The notes beneath the pieces are model-generated. The model did no database searches. It saw only the letters and a program-made list of their open reading frames with translations, and was not told where the DNA came from. Below are positions 1 through 7,577 of a stretch of 63,632 bases of DNA, piece after piece. Each line of letters begins with the position of its first letter. Position 1 is the first letter of the stretch. A program made the translations under genes and the position numbers. The DNA comes from SAR202 cluster bacterium (lineage in GTDB: Bacteria; Chloroflexota; Dehalococcoidia; UBA3495): assembly GCA_009392775.1 (NCBI GenBank), contig VFFT01000071.1:1-63632 (forward strand), given 5' to 3'.

Positions 1-520
1 CTCGGCTTTTACTATGAAGGCTGTCGGTAGAGCTGCATTTTCCATAGTTGAGGAAGTGCGACGTCAATTCCGTGAAATTCCTGGAATCATGGATGGTACG
101 GGCAAACCAGATTATGCTAGGTGCGTAGATATAAGCACAAAAGGTGCTCTTAGAGAGATGATTGTTCCAGGAGTGTTGGCAGTAGTAGCTCCCGTCGCAG
201 TAGGGTTTGTATTGGGAACTGAGGCACTGGGAGGACTATTAATAGGCTCAGTTTCTGCAGGTTTTATGCTTGCTATTACGATGGCTAGCGCTGGCGGAGC
301 TTGGGATAATGCCAAAAAGTATGTTGAATTGGGTAATTTCGGTGGAAAGGGTTCAGATTCCCATAAAGCGGCGGTTGAAGGCGACATGGTAGGGGATCCA
401 TTCAAGGATACCTCTGGTCCATCTCTCAATATCCTTCTAAAACTAATGGCGATTGTCTCTTTGGTTTTTGCACCAGTTTTCCTTCAGGTTACTCCTTTGA
501 TACAGATTATAACTGGGTAA
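1..520 (+). CDS. hppA: Membrane-bound ion-translocating pyrophosphatase, C-terminal part
   Basis: This is the 3' end of a gene that begins before the window; the frame is open from base 2. The family hydrolyses pyrophosphate in the cytoplasmic membrane and uses the energy to pump H+ or Na+. The visible part has the family C-terminal signature [10 protein letters not shown], then [17 protein letters not shown] and GPSLNILLK, which are the conserved acidic and lysine residues of the pyrophosphate site. Hydrophobic helices lie on either side (near 50-72, 78-95 and 145-165 when counting from the ATG at 14). The ATG at 14 is internal. The gene ends 20 bases before a strong hairpin terminator. Whether it pumps H+ or Na+, or depends on K+, cannot be judged from this part. 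Confidence 0.95.
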   Translation, partial: SAFTMKAVGRAAFSIVEEVRRQFREIPGIMDGTGKPDYARCVDISTKGALREMIVPGVLAVVAPVAVGFVLGTEALGGLLIGSVSAGFMLAITMASAGGAWDNAKKYVELGNFGGKGSDSHKAAVEGDMVGDPFKDTSGPSLNILLKLMAIVSLVFAPVFLQVTPLIQIITG

Positions 521-540
521 AACATCTTCATTTCTTAATA

Positions 541-576
541 AACAAAAAGGGCTCCGCAAAGGAGCCCTTTTTGTTT
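541..576. terminator. Bidirectional intrinsic terminator
   Basis: A perfect hairpin with arms AAAAAGGGCTCC and GGAGCCCTTTTT around a short GCAA loop. It has A-rich DNA on the left and T-rich DNA on the right, so it can stop transcription from both sides. It sits between the convergent hppA and metallo-beta-lactamase genes. Confidence 0.9.
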
Positions 577-612
577 ATATTTCATATAGCAACTTTCAAC
601 CCTAAATAATCG

Positions 613-1608
613 CTATATCAGTTTCATTTGGTACCCTTGATCTTGGTTATGATGTGCTTGGCCTAGGTGTATGCTAGGGTGTCCCTGATTGCGTAAATAT
701 TGGGATAATTCAGGAAAGCCATTTACTGTGTAGGTCTGTTTAGGATTTAAAGTGGTTACTAGTTCAACTAGCTCATTGAAATCCGCATGATCGCTATAAG
801 GGAGTGAGACATCTACCCTACGAGAGAAACTTCTTCTCGGATTCACCGACCATCCTGTTAATTCCATGAATTTAATCCTGGTAAAGTGATTTGTTAACTG
901 AAAACTAGCTTTTCCGGGTGGGCAGATTAATATACTCTCTTCTGGCCATGAATCTCCTGTAAACAGGTTTATTGATCCTGGAAAAGCTACTCCGGATTCT
1001 ACGTATTTAACAGTTATATCGTATACGCTCTGTTCCAGAAAAACGTTTAATCCGGCTAATTGTAGATGGTGGAGTATCTCTTGCGATTTTCCAAGTTTCC
1101 AAGAGTTAATGACGGGTCTTATTCCCTGGTTTAACCACTCTTTAAGCCGCGTAACTGCTATATCCAATACTATTGCTGGATCAGGGAATGTATATTCTGG
1201 GTTACCATATGTTGACTCAATTATAAGTGTGTCACAAGGAACGAACTCAAAGGGTTTATTGATATCGTTAAATCGTGTTTTGAAGTCTCCGGTGTATAAT
1301 ATTTTTTCTCCAGTATCTAATGATTGTATAAGGGTTTGGGCAGATCCAAGACAATGTCCTGCGGGATAAAAAGTAATTGTATAATTACCTTTTGCATGAG
1401 TCTGATAATAGGGTAATGATATAGGACTAGACTTCTTGTAGTATTCGTCCAGTAATAGACTGGATTCTGGAGTCAGAATAGGTTCTATGTGTCGTGCGAT
1501 GTGATCTGAGTGTGCGTGAGAGACGATACAGGTATCTTTTTTTCTCAAAGAATCCAGCCATACATCTAGCTCTGGAAGGTATATCCCTCTATCAAATATT
1601 GCGAGCAA
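613..1608 (-). CDS. Metallo-beta-lactamase-fold nuclease-like protein (DNA ligase-associated exonuclease type)
   Basis: About 331 residues. Metal-binding motifs are in order: SHAHSDH near the N-terminus, AGHCLGSAQ, YTGDFK, ESTYGNPEY, and a late LPYSDHADF with the beta-CASP-like histidine. This pattern matches the Snm1/CPSF-like family that includes the exonuclease often encoded beside ATP-dependent DNA ligase. The likely role is nucleic-acid end processing with two Zn ions. No ligase gene is next to it here. The frame stays open to a TTG at 1704, but a TTG at 1606-1608 has GGAG five bases before it and places the start just before the family's usual FDRGIY beginning, so I prefer it. The gene is divergent from the peroxiredoxin. 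The exact substrate is unknown. Confidence 0.8.
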   Translation of the reverse strand: MLAIFDRGIYLPELDVWLDSLRKKDTCIVSHAHSDHIARHIEPILTPESSLLLDEYYKKSSPISLPYYQTHAKGNYTITFYPAGHCLGSAQTLIQSLDTGEKILYTGDFKTRFNDINKPFEFVPCDTLIIESTYGNPEYTFPDPAIVLDIAVTRLKEWLNQGIRPVINSWKLGKSQEILHHLQLAGLNVFLEQSVYDITVKYVESGVAFPGSINLFTGDSWPEESILICPPGKASFQLTNHFTRIKFMELTGWSVNPRRSFSRRVDVSLPYSDHADFNELVELVTTLNPKQTYTVNGFPELSQYLRNQGHPSIHLGQAHHNQDQGYQMKLI

Positions 1609-1733
1609 ACTGACTCCGGTATCATTAGAAGTTCTTGATTGTGTGATATCATCTTGAGGTATCGCATCAGTAGTATAGCAGTCTCGTATGAAGAGGCTAT
1701 ACAAACGGTTCGTTTAAATATAGGAGGTTAGTT

Positions 1734-2195
1734 ATGTCAGTAGACATCGGAGATAGCGCCCCGGATTTCAAATTGGCATCAGTTAGTGATGGCGATATCA
1801 CTTTGAGCCAGTTCAAAGGCGAGAAGCATGTAATCCTATCTTTTCATGTTTTGGATTTTACGGGTGGTTGAACTGATCAAGCAACTTCTTTTCGAAAGTA
1901 TAATGCTCAGTTCGAAGAGAATGATGCCCAAGTATTGGGTATAAGCTGTGACCATGTAGCAGCTCACCGTGCATGGACAACTGCAATGGGGGGACTTCCA
2001 TATCCGGAACTCTCAGATTGGCATCCTAAAGGAAAAGTCACAGAGTCGTATGGCTTATGGAATGAAGAGCGTGGTGCAGGTACTAGGGCTGTCATGGTGG
2101 TGGATAAGTCAGGGGTTATACGGTTTCTGGAGAAATATGTTCCTGGCACCTTGCCAGATCCTAATGAAATACTCCAGTTTGTAAAAAGTCTATAA
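1734..2195 (+). CDS. Peroxiredoxin (AhpC/TSA-like), probable selenoprotein with in-frame TGA
   Basis: Read from ATG 1734, with AGGAGG six bases upstream, the frame gives a 153-residue thioredoxin-fold peroxiredoxin if TGA at 1869-1871 is read as residue 46. Before the TGA: SAPDFKLASV, then LSQFKG and VLDFTGG. After it: TDQATSF, VLGISCDH, AHRAW, and a normal C-terminus with VVDKSG. The TGA falls exactly where the peroxidatic cysteine of the TxxC motif belongs (TGGU). It has no other disruption, and a hairpin follows directly. Selenocysteine peroxiredoxins are known in bacteria. Expected function is reduction of peroxides in the cytoplasm. A stop-codon pseudogene is the alternative, but the TGA being exactly at the catalytic position makes that unlikely. 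The usual gene call would be only 1935-2195. Confidence 0.87.
1869..1914 (+). promoter_or_regulatory. Candidate bacterial SECIS element for selenocysteine insertion
   Basis: The bases from the TGA onward fold into a hairpin by eye. A lower helix pairs 1869-1876 with 1907-1914 (eight pairs, one U-G). An upper helix pairs 1884-1887 with 1896-1899, with a loop at 1888-1895 that contains a G at 1894, about 23 bases after the TGA. Bacterial SECIS elements lie directly downstream of the UGA inside the coding region and present a short apical loop with a G to SelB. No folding program was run. The bases also encode conserved protein, so pairing is constrained. Confidence 0.6.
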
Positions 2196-2237
2196 AAAAG
2201 GACGGCCGCACGGCCGTCCTTTTTTATAGACTTTTTA
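2182..2237. terminator. Long perfect inverted repeat, bidirectional terminator
   Basis: Arms 2182-2207 and 2212-2237 are complementary at all 26 positions, with a four-base loop. The core is GGACGGCC/GGCCGTCC, flanked by A-runs and T-runs. The left arm includes the last codons and stop of the peroxiredoxin gene; the right arm runs towards the greA-like gene on the other strand. It should stop both convergent transcripts. Confidence 0.9.
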
Positions 2238-2253
2238 GTCAGTCTTTGAAGGT

Positions 2254-3075
2254 CTACCCTCCAATTTTCTCGATTCGATAACTTACAGTACCTTTCGGGA
2301 CATTGATCGATATGTCTTCTCCTACTCGTCTGTCCAGCAACGCTTGGCCTACTGGAGACTGCGTTGATATCTTCCCTGCCGACACATCTGCTTCCCTTAC
2401 GTCAACTAGTGTGTATAGAATCTTTTTGCCTGAATCTCCAGCTTTCAAAGTTACAGTGCATCCCATGGATACTTTAGCTTGTTGAGCCTTGCGGCCTTTC
2501 TGGGTGATTATTTCCACTCTGCTGAGAGTATCTTCTAATTCTCGTATCTTTGATTCTATTAGGCCCTGTCGCTCTTTAGCAGCGTCTAAGGGTGAATTTT
2601 CGCGAAAGTCTTTATCTTCCATAGCGTATTTGATATCTTCGACTACTGTTACTCGGTCTATTTTCAGTTCATCAAGTTGAGCGACTAGTCGTTCGTACCC
2701 TTGTTGGCTCAGTTGGGTACTCGGAGCGTCATCGAACATTACTGTCTTACTGTTGCCACTGGTGGTTTTCCTATTTCGGGGTATTCTGAGGTGTGTAGCT
2801 AAGCTTGCCTCGATCCAGCCCTGGGTTTTTAGAAACGCCAGGAACTCTTTTACAGGGCTAAGTCGGACGCCAGCGTCGGAACCTCCAAGTCCCACATACT
2901 GGGCGTACTCAGCTATCTCTGCTGGAGCTAGGCTAGTCACCGCCCGTTCTCGTCCCAGCCAGGCGATAAATCTCCCTATTTCTTGGTGTCCATCGGTGGG
3001 TTTTTTACCGTTCTTTTTTGCGGAAACATATTGGCTTAAAGCCTCAGTACATGACAAACTAGTAGGTGTTACCAA
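2254..3075 (-). CDS. greA: GreA/GreB-type transcript cleavage factor with N-terminal integrase-like (core-binding) domain
   Basis: About 273 residues, against roughly 158 for ordinary GreA. The C-terminal part (about residues 120-273) is GreA: a coiled coil with DKDFRENSPLDAAKE, where D and E match the acidic tip residues that support RNA cleavage in stalled RNA polymerase, then the FKBP-like domain with GKISTQSPVGQALL. The N-terminal ~95 residues (TEALSQYVSAKK to SLATHLRIPR) resemble the SAM-like core-binding domain of tyrosine recombinases, with no catalytic recombinase domain. The TTG at 3073-3075 is chosen because AAGGAG lies six bases before it; the frame is open to GTG 3096. Possibly the extra domain binds DNA or protein. 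It is convergent with the peroxiredoxin gene. Confidence 0.85.
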   Translation of the reverse strand: MVTPTSLSCTEALSQYVSAKKNGKKPTDGHQEIGRFIAWLGRERAVTSLAPAEIAEYAQYVGLGGSDAGVRLSPVKEFLAFLKTQGWIEASLATHLRIPRNRKTTSGNSKTVMFDDAPSTQLSQQGYERLVAQLDELKIDRVTVVEDIKYAMEDKDFRENSPLDAAKERQGLIESKIRELEDTLSRVEIITQKGRKAQQAKVSMGCTVTLKAGDSGKKILYTLVDVREADVSAGKISTQSPVGQALLDRRVGEDISINVPKGTVSYRIEKIGG

Positions 3076-3428
3076 AGTAGAACTCCTTATCAACACGAGA
3101 ATTATCTCGAAAATTTTAGGATTTACTGAGTGAACCTTATTCGAGAGCTCTTAACGGGGCTTGCACTATGGACAGGAGCTCTCGTTTGAAAGTTTTTAAC
3201 TTTGTTAAGACCACCTGTCTTTAGTAGATTTTTGATCTTGTCTGGCGACAAATGATGAGTATCAATGCACTATCTACATGTATTATGATAGCATTTTAGG
3301 CGTGCTCTGGCAAACGTGCGCCAGATAATTCAAGCCGACCCTAAAACCGCAATGAGTATTTTCTGATAGATTCCAAGTGTATACTGTTTTCTGGTTTGTC
3401 GTACTGAAAATTTGTTAACGGAGGTTAT
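3076..3428. other. Gene-free divergent spacer with a hairpin
   Basis: No coding frame was recognised here. It should hold the promoters of the greA-like gene (leftward) and the quinone oxidoreductase (rightward). It contains a hairpin with perfect nine-base arms, CGAGAGCTC at 3142-3150 and GAGCTCTCG at 3176-3184, with a 25-base loop. A smaller one has arms CTGGC and GCCAG at 3307-3311 and 3320-3324. Possible -10 boxes are TATACT at 3380-3385 and TATTAT near 3285, but neither has a convincing -35 box. No tRNA or known riboswitch motif was seen. Confidence 0.5.
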
Positions 3429-4394
3429 ATGAAAGCCATACAAATTACCGAATATGGTGGGCCGGAGGTTATGAAATATTCAGAGGTTTCTGATCCCGTG
3501 GCTGCTCAGGGTGAAGCGTTGGTGAAGATCGAGGCCGTAGGAGTTAACTTTACAGATATCTATAGTAGAGCAGGAATAAATCCTCCCGGATTGCCTTGGA
3601 TTGTTGGAGTAGAGGGGGCAGGGGTTGTTACTGCGGTAGGTGCCGGTGTTGACTCTATTAACGTCGGAGACAATGTTGCATATTCTGGGGTGTTTGGTTC
3701 ATATGCGGAAATGGCATCTGTTCCTGCTTCCAAATTGATCAAACTTCCGGATGGTCTCGATGCGAGGTCCGGAGCAGCAGTGATGTTACAGGGTATGACA
3801 GCACATTACTTGTGTCATAGTACGTACGCAGTACAGCCTGGCGATAAGGTTTTAATTCACGCTGGTGCTGGAGGGGTAGGCCTATTATTGACCCAGATGG
3901 TGAAGAAACTTGGAGGATACGTCTTTTCAACCGTGTCTACCGAAGAAAAAGCACAGTTATCACGAGATGCCGGATCCGATCAAGTAATACTTTATGGAGA
4001 ACAGGATTTTTCTGAAGAAATAAAGAAATCTACTGACGGTGAAGGCCTTCAAGCAGTGTATGATGCTGTTGGGGAGACAACTTTTGAAAAAAGCATTAGT
4101 TGTTTGGGCCGGAGAGGTCATATGGTATTGTACGGGCAGGCCAGCGGGCCGCCCCCTCTAATAGATCCACGCCGACTCGGCAATGGATCATTGTTTTTGA
4201 CGAGACCTGGTCTGGCAGATTATACGTCCACCAGAGATGAGTTAGAGCAACGGGCTGGAGATGTGTTGAATTGGGTAAAATCAGGTGATTTAAAACTCAG
4301 GGTAGAGCATGTATTTCCATTGTCAGAGGCTCCAGAGGCGCATTCACAATTGGCTTCACGAGCTACGACGGGGAAAATTTTACTGATACCGTAA
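3429..4394 (+). CDS. qor: NADPH:quinone oxidoreductase, zinc-free MDR family
   Basis: 321 residues, the usual length for quinone oxidoreductases of the medium-chain dehydrogenase/reductase superfamily. The N-terminal GroES-like domain has VGVNFTDIYSRAG and GVEGAGVV. The Rossmann domain carries the nucleotide motif HAGAGGVGLLL at about 141-151, followed by a DAVG segment and the YGQASG region. The structural zinc cysteines of alcohol dehydrogenases are absent, as expected for this branch. It would reduce quinones or enones with NADPH in the cytoplasm. The ATG has a good GGAGG site eight bases upstream. It appears to be a single-gene unit, ending before a palindrome at 4404. Confidence 0.88.
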   Translation: MKAIQITEYGGPEVMKYSEVSDPVAAQGEALVKIEAVGVNFTDIYSRAGINPPGLPWIVGVEGAGVVTAVGAGVDSINVGDNVAYSGVFGSYAEMASVPASKLIKLPDGLDARSGAAVMLQGMTAHYLCHSTYAVQPGDKVLIHAGAGGVGLLLTQMVKKLGGYVFSTVSTEEKAQLSRDAGSDQVILYGEQDFSEEIKKSTDGEGLQAVYDAVGETTFEKSISCLGRRGHMVLYGQASGPPPLIDPRRLGNGSLFLTRPGLADYTSTRDELEQRAGDVLNWVKSGDLKLRVEHVFPLSEAPEAHSQLASRATTGKILLIP

Positions 4395-4403
4395 TTGGTC
4401 GGC

Positions 4404-4442
4404 TTTTCCCAGATAATTGTATATAATGGTTATCTGGGAAAA
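4404..4442. promoter_or_regulatory. Palindrome around a TATAAT box (possible operator, or terminator)
   Basis: Perfect 13-base arms, TTTTCCCAGATAA at 4404-4416 and TTATCTGGGAAAA at 4430-4442, enclose a 13-base loop that contains TATAAT at 4422-4427. It lies between qor and the sufT-like gene, whose ATG is 43 bases further on. As RNA it could be the qor terminator, although the U-run is part of the stem and A-rich bases follow. As DNA it could be a repressor site over the promoter of the next genes. The sequence alone does not decide. Confidence 0.55.
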
Positions 4443-4484
4443 TAATAAATTTAGAAGTGAATGAAATAACTTCTTGGAGGTTAA

Positions 4485-4793
4485 ATGTCTGAAGTAGTTA
4501 GTCAAGAGGAAGTTTACGAAGCTTTGAGGACTGTGTACGATCCGGAAATTCCTGTCAACGTGGTCGATTTGGGTTTGATATACGATGTTCAGGTAAGCGA
4601 TGAGAATGACGTATTTGTTCAAATGACATTGACCTTTCCAGGATGTGGCATGGGGCCTCACATAGCCCAACAGGCTGAGTGGGCCATACAAGACGTAGAA
4701 GGTGTTGAAGACGTGCAGATCGAGTTAACGTTCGATCCACCATGGAGTCCAGATCTAATCAGTGACGAAGCTAGGTCGTCTTTGGGTATCTAG
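4485..4793 (+). CDS. MIP18/DUF59-family metal-sulfur cluster assembly protein (SufT-like)
   Basis: 102 residues, a single DUF59 domain. Conserved parts are DPEIPVNVVDLGLIYDV, the T-P-G-C segment TFPGCGMGP around residue 52 that holds the reactive cysteine, and the C-terminal DPPWSPD. The family assists Fe-S cluster maturation (SufT, MIP18) or, in a different branch, phenylacetate oxygenase assembly (PaaD). The next gene is an Mrp-type ATPase, the usual partner of the Fe-S branch, which supports that role. ATG 4485 follows a strong GGAGG. No suf operon is visible in the window. Confidence 0.88.
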   Translation: MSEVVSQEEVYEALRTVYDPEIPVNVVDLGLIYDVQVSDENDVFVQMTLTFPGCGMGPHIAQQAEWAIQDVEGVEDVQIELTFDPPWSPDLISDEARSSLGI

Positions 4794-4851
4794 CCAGACT
4801 CCAAAATGTGTTAGAGATAAACAAAAATATTAGTAGTTTGCTAGAGGTTGA

Positions 4852-5661
4852 ATGAGTACTCCACAAGAAAACGCCCGCTTAGAACAAATCAAACGCAGCT
4901 GGGACCAAAGGCGCCAGATAACTGATCGTTTAGCAGGTATTAAATCTAAAATTGGTGTGTACAGTGGTAAAGGTGGCGTAGGTAAAACGACAGTATCTGT
5001 TAATTTAGCGGCCAGCCTAGCTTCAGAAGGAAAAAAAGTAGGGCTTTTGGATGTAGATATAGATTGCCCAAACGCTAATAAAGTGTTGGGTGTTACAGAA
5101 CCAGCGGACTATGTTGACGGCCAGATAATACCAGCTGAGAAGTGGGGCGTTAAAGTTGTATCGATGGCATTTTTTCAGGAAAAAGAGGACGAAGCAATAA
5201 TATGGCGTGGCCCGATGGTGCATAACGCTATCAACCAATTTCTCCAATCTACAGAGTGGGGAGAGTTAGATTATCTAATCGTGGATCTTCCTCCAGGAAC
5301 CTCAGACTCTCCTCTTACGGTAATGCAAACAATACCAATGGATGGTTTTGTAGTAGTAACTACTCCTCAGTTATTAGCCAATGTTGATGCAAAACGTTGT
5401 ATAAATATGATTCGCAAGCTAAATCTAAATATAGTCGGTGTAGTTGAAAATTATACTGGTGATATATTCGGACAGGGAGCCGGATCGGTTTTGGCACAGG
5501 AAGTGGATACTGAATATCTAGGCAGCATAGCACTCAGGCAGGCCTATCAGGATACTAGTCGTCCTACTGTGTTGTTGGATGATGAAGTTTCCACTGAGTA
5601 TGACGCTATAACCTCAAAATTCAGAGAAAGCTTAAAGGCTTTGGGGAGAGAAGCTCCTTAA
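4852..5661 (+). CDS. mrp: Mrp/ApbC/Nbp35-family P-loop ATPase (Fe-S carrier type)
   Basis: 269 residues. The deviant Walker A motif GKGGVGKTT is near residues 39-47, DVDIDCPNAN follows, and DLPPGTSD (switch/Walker B region) is near 146-153. The family binds and transfers Fe-S clusters. It is a shorter Mrp without an N-terminal DUF59 domain, which is supplied by the separate SufT-like gene 58 bases upstream. In most Mrp proteins ENM is followed by a CxxC cluster ligand; here the place reads VENYTGDIFGQGAG with no cysteine. Cluster carriage by the standard ligands is therefore doubtful. Start ATG 4852 follows GAGG. The stop overlaps the convergent accDA stop by four bases. Confidence 0.87.
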   Translation: MSTPQENARLEQIKRSWDQRRQITDRLAGIKSKIGVYSGKGGVGKTTVSVNLAASLASEGKKVGLLDVDIDCPNANKVLGVTEPADYVDGQIIPAEKWGVKVVSMAFFQEKEDEAIIWRGPMVHNAINQFLQSTEWGELDYLIVDLPPGTSDSPLTVMQTIPMDGFVVVTTPQLLANVDAKRCINMIRKLNLNIVGVVENYTGDIFGQGAGSVLAQEVDTEYLGSIALRQAYQDTSRPTVLLDDEVSTEYDAITSKFRESLKALGREAP

Positions 5662-7538
5662 GTTCCTTCTGCTAGTTCCCCATTGTGATTAGGAGTTGGG
5701 AGTAGTTTCGGATACTCATTTGCGATATTCGCTAGAACTGATAGGTTATCGGGGGTACTACGCTTTCCGTTGGCAAGATTCATTAGCAATTGAATTTCTG
5801 AATTGACTGCGTCTTGGGCATATGTGCTCATCTCGCCCATCTTACGATACTTCCTGTATCTTTCTCGTAGTAGTTTGGACGACGAAAGTTTTTCAATGTC
5901 CAATAACCCCTTCATTATGTGAATCTTCAGCGCATCTGATGCGTTCAGAGGGTCATGGTGTGATCCTCCTTCAGGTTCACTGACCACATTGTCAACTAAT
6001 CCCAATAGAGAGCATTCGGAGCTAGTTAACATAAAGTCTTCTGGGGTCTTCTGAAGTATCTCAGAGGTTGTTGGTCGTTTTGTAGATGTAAGACTGCTCA
6101 CTGACACAGGAGAGTATATTGCGTATTCTTGCATCAATATTCTGTCGGAAATTCCAAGAGCTAAAGCTCCCTCGCTGCCGCTTTCTCCGATTATCGCTGA
6201 TACTATAGGGATAGGCACTTCAGCCATTAACGCTAGAGTGCCCGCTATAGCATTTCCTATTCCTTGTTCTTCTGCTTGTATCCCAGGATCCGCTCCTTGA
6301 GTGTCTATTAGTGTCACAAGCGGTAAACTAAATTTGGTTGCTAGTTTTATGATACGTTGAGCTTTGCGAAGCCCATCAGGGTATATATGATGGGCAGACT
6401 GACCCATTTCGGGGCCTCGTTGTTGTCCGATAATTGCTACAGGCTTACCGTGAAGGCATCCTACTCCGCCGACGACAGACCTACAGTCACTATTGAGACG
6501 GTCTCCATGCAGTTCTATGAATGGTTTTAGCATAGACCTCATGTAGTAGAGAGAGGTCGGTCTCTCGGGATGGCGTGCTGTTGCTATAGGATCGGATGAG
6601 CTCTCATTAGTGGGACTCGGTTCAGTCAGCTTGATAGTTCGCTTTATATCTTTGTTAGTGTGCTTCTGATTTGTTAACACGTTGAGTAAAGATGCGATCC
6701 GTGGCTGCAGGTTTTCACGGTCGACAATATTGTCTATTAGGCCATTGTTCAAGTGCGCTTCCGCAGTGTGGGCGCTGAACGGAACCTTTGTATTAGACAC
6801 ATTTCTTAGTGTTCGGAGTGGAGATAATCCCATTAGAGATCCTGGTTCTGCTAGAATGACATCGGCCAGATTAGCAAAACTGGCATAGGCCTGTCCTGTG
6901 GAAGGGTTAGCTAGGACTACGATGAACGGAATATCCTTTTCTCGGAGTCGATTAGCAGCCGATACGGTTTTGGCCATTTGCATTAGGGATATAACTCCCT
7001 CTTGAATTCTGGCTCCGCCACCTGTGACTAGTGCTACGGTTGGTATATCTCTTTTGGCAGCATCTTCTAGCGCTAGAGCGACTTTCTCCCCTACCACACT
7101 ACCCATACTGCCGCCCATAAAACCGAAATCTAGCACTATCAGCATAGATTCCAGACCCTCTATTTTTGACCGCCCTGTTACCACAGCTTCTGTTAAGCCT
7201 GTCTTGGTTTGGCTTATTGATAATAGCTCTTGGTACTGTTTCTTGTTTGAAAAGGATAGTGGAGCCACAGAGCTCAGGAATTTATGAGATTCTCTAAAAC
7301 TATTATGATCTGATATCAGCTTTATGCGTTCTCTTGCCGAAAGGGTGTAGTGAAATCGGCAATATGGGCACACTTTGTATGCCGAGTAGGTGTCTGAGTC
7401 GTGTATATCTCTTTCGCATAGAAGGCATAGTTCATGTAGGGTAGATATGTACGATTCGGTATCTACACCTTTTCGGAGAAGCGACGTTATTATTAAGCGA
7501 AAGAGATTCAAAGGTAAAAACCTTGCAGGAGAATCCAA
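5658..7538 (-). CDS. accDA: Acetyl-CoA carboxylase carboxyltransferase, fused beta-alpha subunits
   Basis: 626 residues with both halves of the carboxyltransferase in one chain, where many bacteria have separate AccD and AccA. The N-terminal part is AccD: a zinc ribbon with C38, C41, C57 and C60, then LDFGFMGGSMGS and [10 protein letters not shown]. From about residue 320 it is AccA: HPERP, ELHGDR, QRGPEMGQ, DTQGADPG and GESGSEGAL. It transfers CO2 from carboxybiotin to acetyl-CoA to make malonyl-CoA for fatty-acid synthesis. The biotin carboxylase and biotin carrier are not in the window. It lies 39 bases downstream of tilS on the same strand, so it probably shares its transcript. Confidence 0.93.
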   Translation of the reverse strand: MDSPARFLPLNLFRLIITSLLRKGVDTESYISTLHELCLLCERDIHDSDTYSAYKVCPYCRFHYTLSARERIKLISDHNSFRESHKFLSSVAPLSFSNKKQYQELLSISQTKTGLTEAVVTGRSKIEGLESMLIVLDFGFMGGSMGSVVGEKVALALEDAAKRDIPTVALVTGGGARIQEGVISLMQMAKTVSAANRLREKDIPFIVVLANPSTGQAYASFANLADVILAEPGSLMGLSPLRTLRNVSNTKVPFSAHTAEAHLNNGLIDNIVDRENLQPRIASLLNVLTNQKHTNKDIKRTIKLTEPSPTNESSSDPIATARHPERPTSLYYMRSMLKPFIELHGDRLNSDCRSVVGGVGCLHGKPVAIIGQQRGPEMGQSAHHIYPDGLRKAQRIIKLATKFSLPLVTLIDTQGADPGIQAEEQGIGNAIAGTLALMAEVPIPIVSAIIGESGSEGALALGISDRILMQEYAIYSPVSVSSLTSTKRPTTSEILQKTPEDFMLTSSECSLLGLVDNVVSEPEGGSHHDPLNASDALKIHIMKGLLDIEKLSSSKLLRERYRKYRKMGEMSTYAQDAVNSEIQLLMNLANGKRSTPDNLSVLANIANEYPKLLPTPNHNGELAEGT

Positions 7539-7577
7539 AGATGTCTGTATTTTAGAGAAGATAGTATTAAGCGAGTA

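Noticed and set aside
1935..2195. A separate 86-residue protein starting at ATG 1935
   Set aside because: It is the C-terminal part of the peroxiredoxin. It has no ribosome-binding site of its own, and the upstream 201 bases encode the conserved N-terminal half in the same frame.
2254..3075. Phage integrase or integron remnant
   Set aside because: Only the core-binding-like domain is present, joined in frame to a complete GreA. No catalytic R-H-R-Y domain, attachment site or repeat is nearby.
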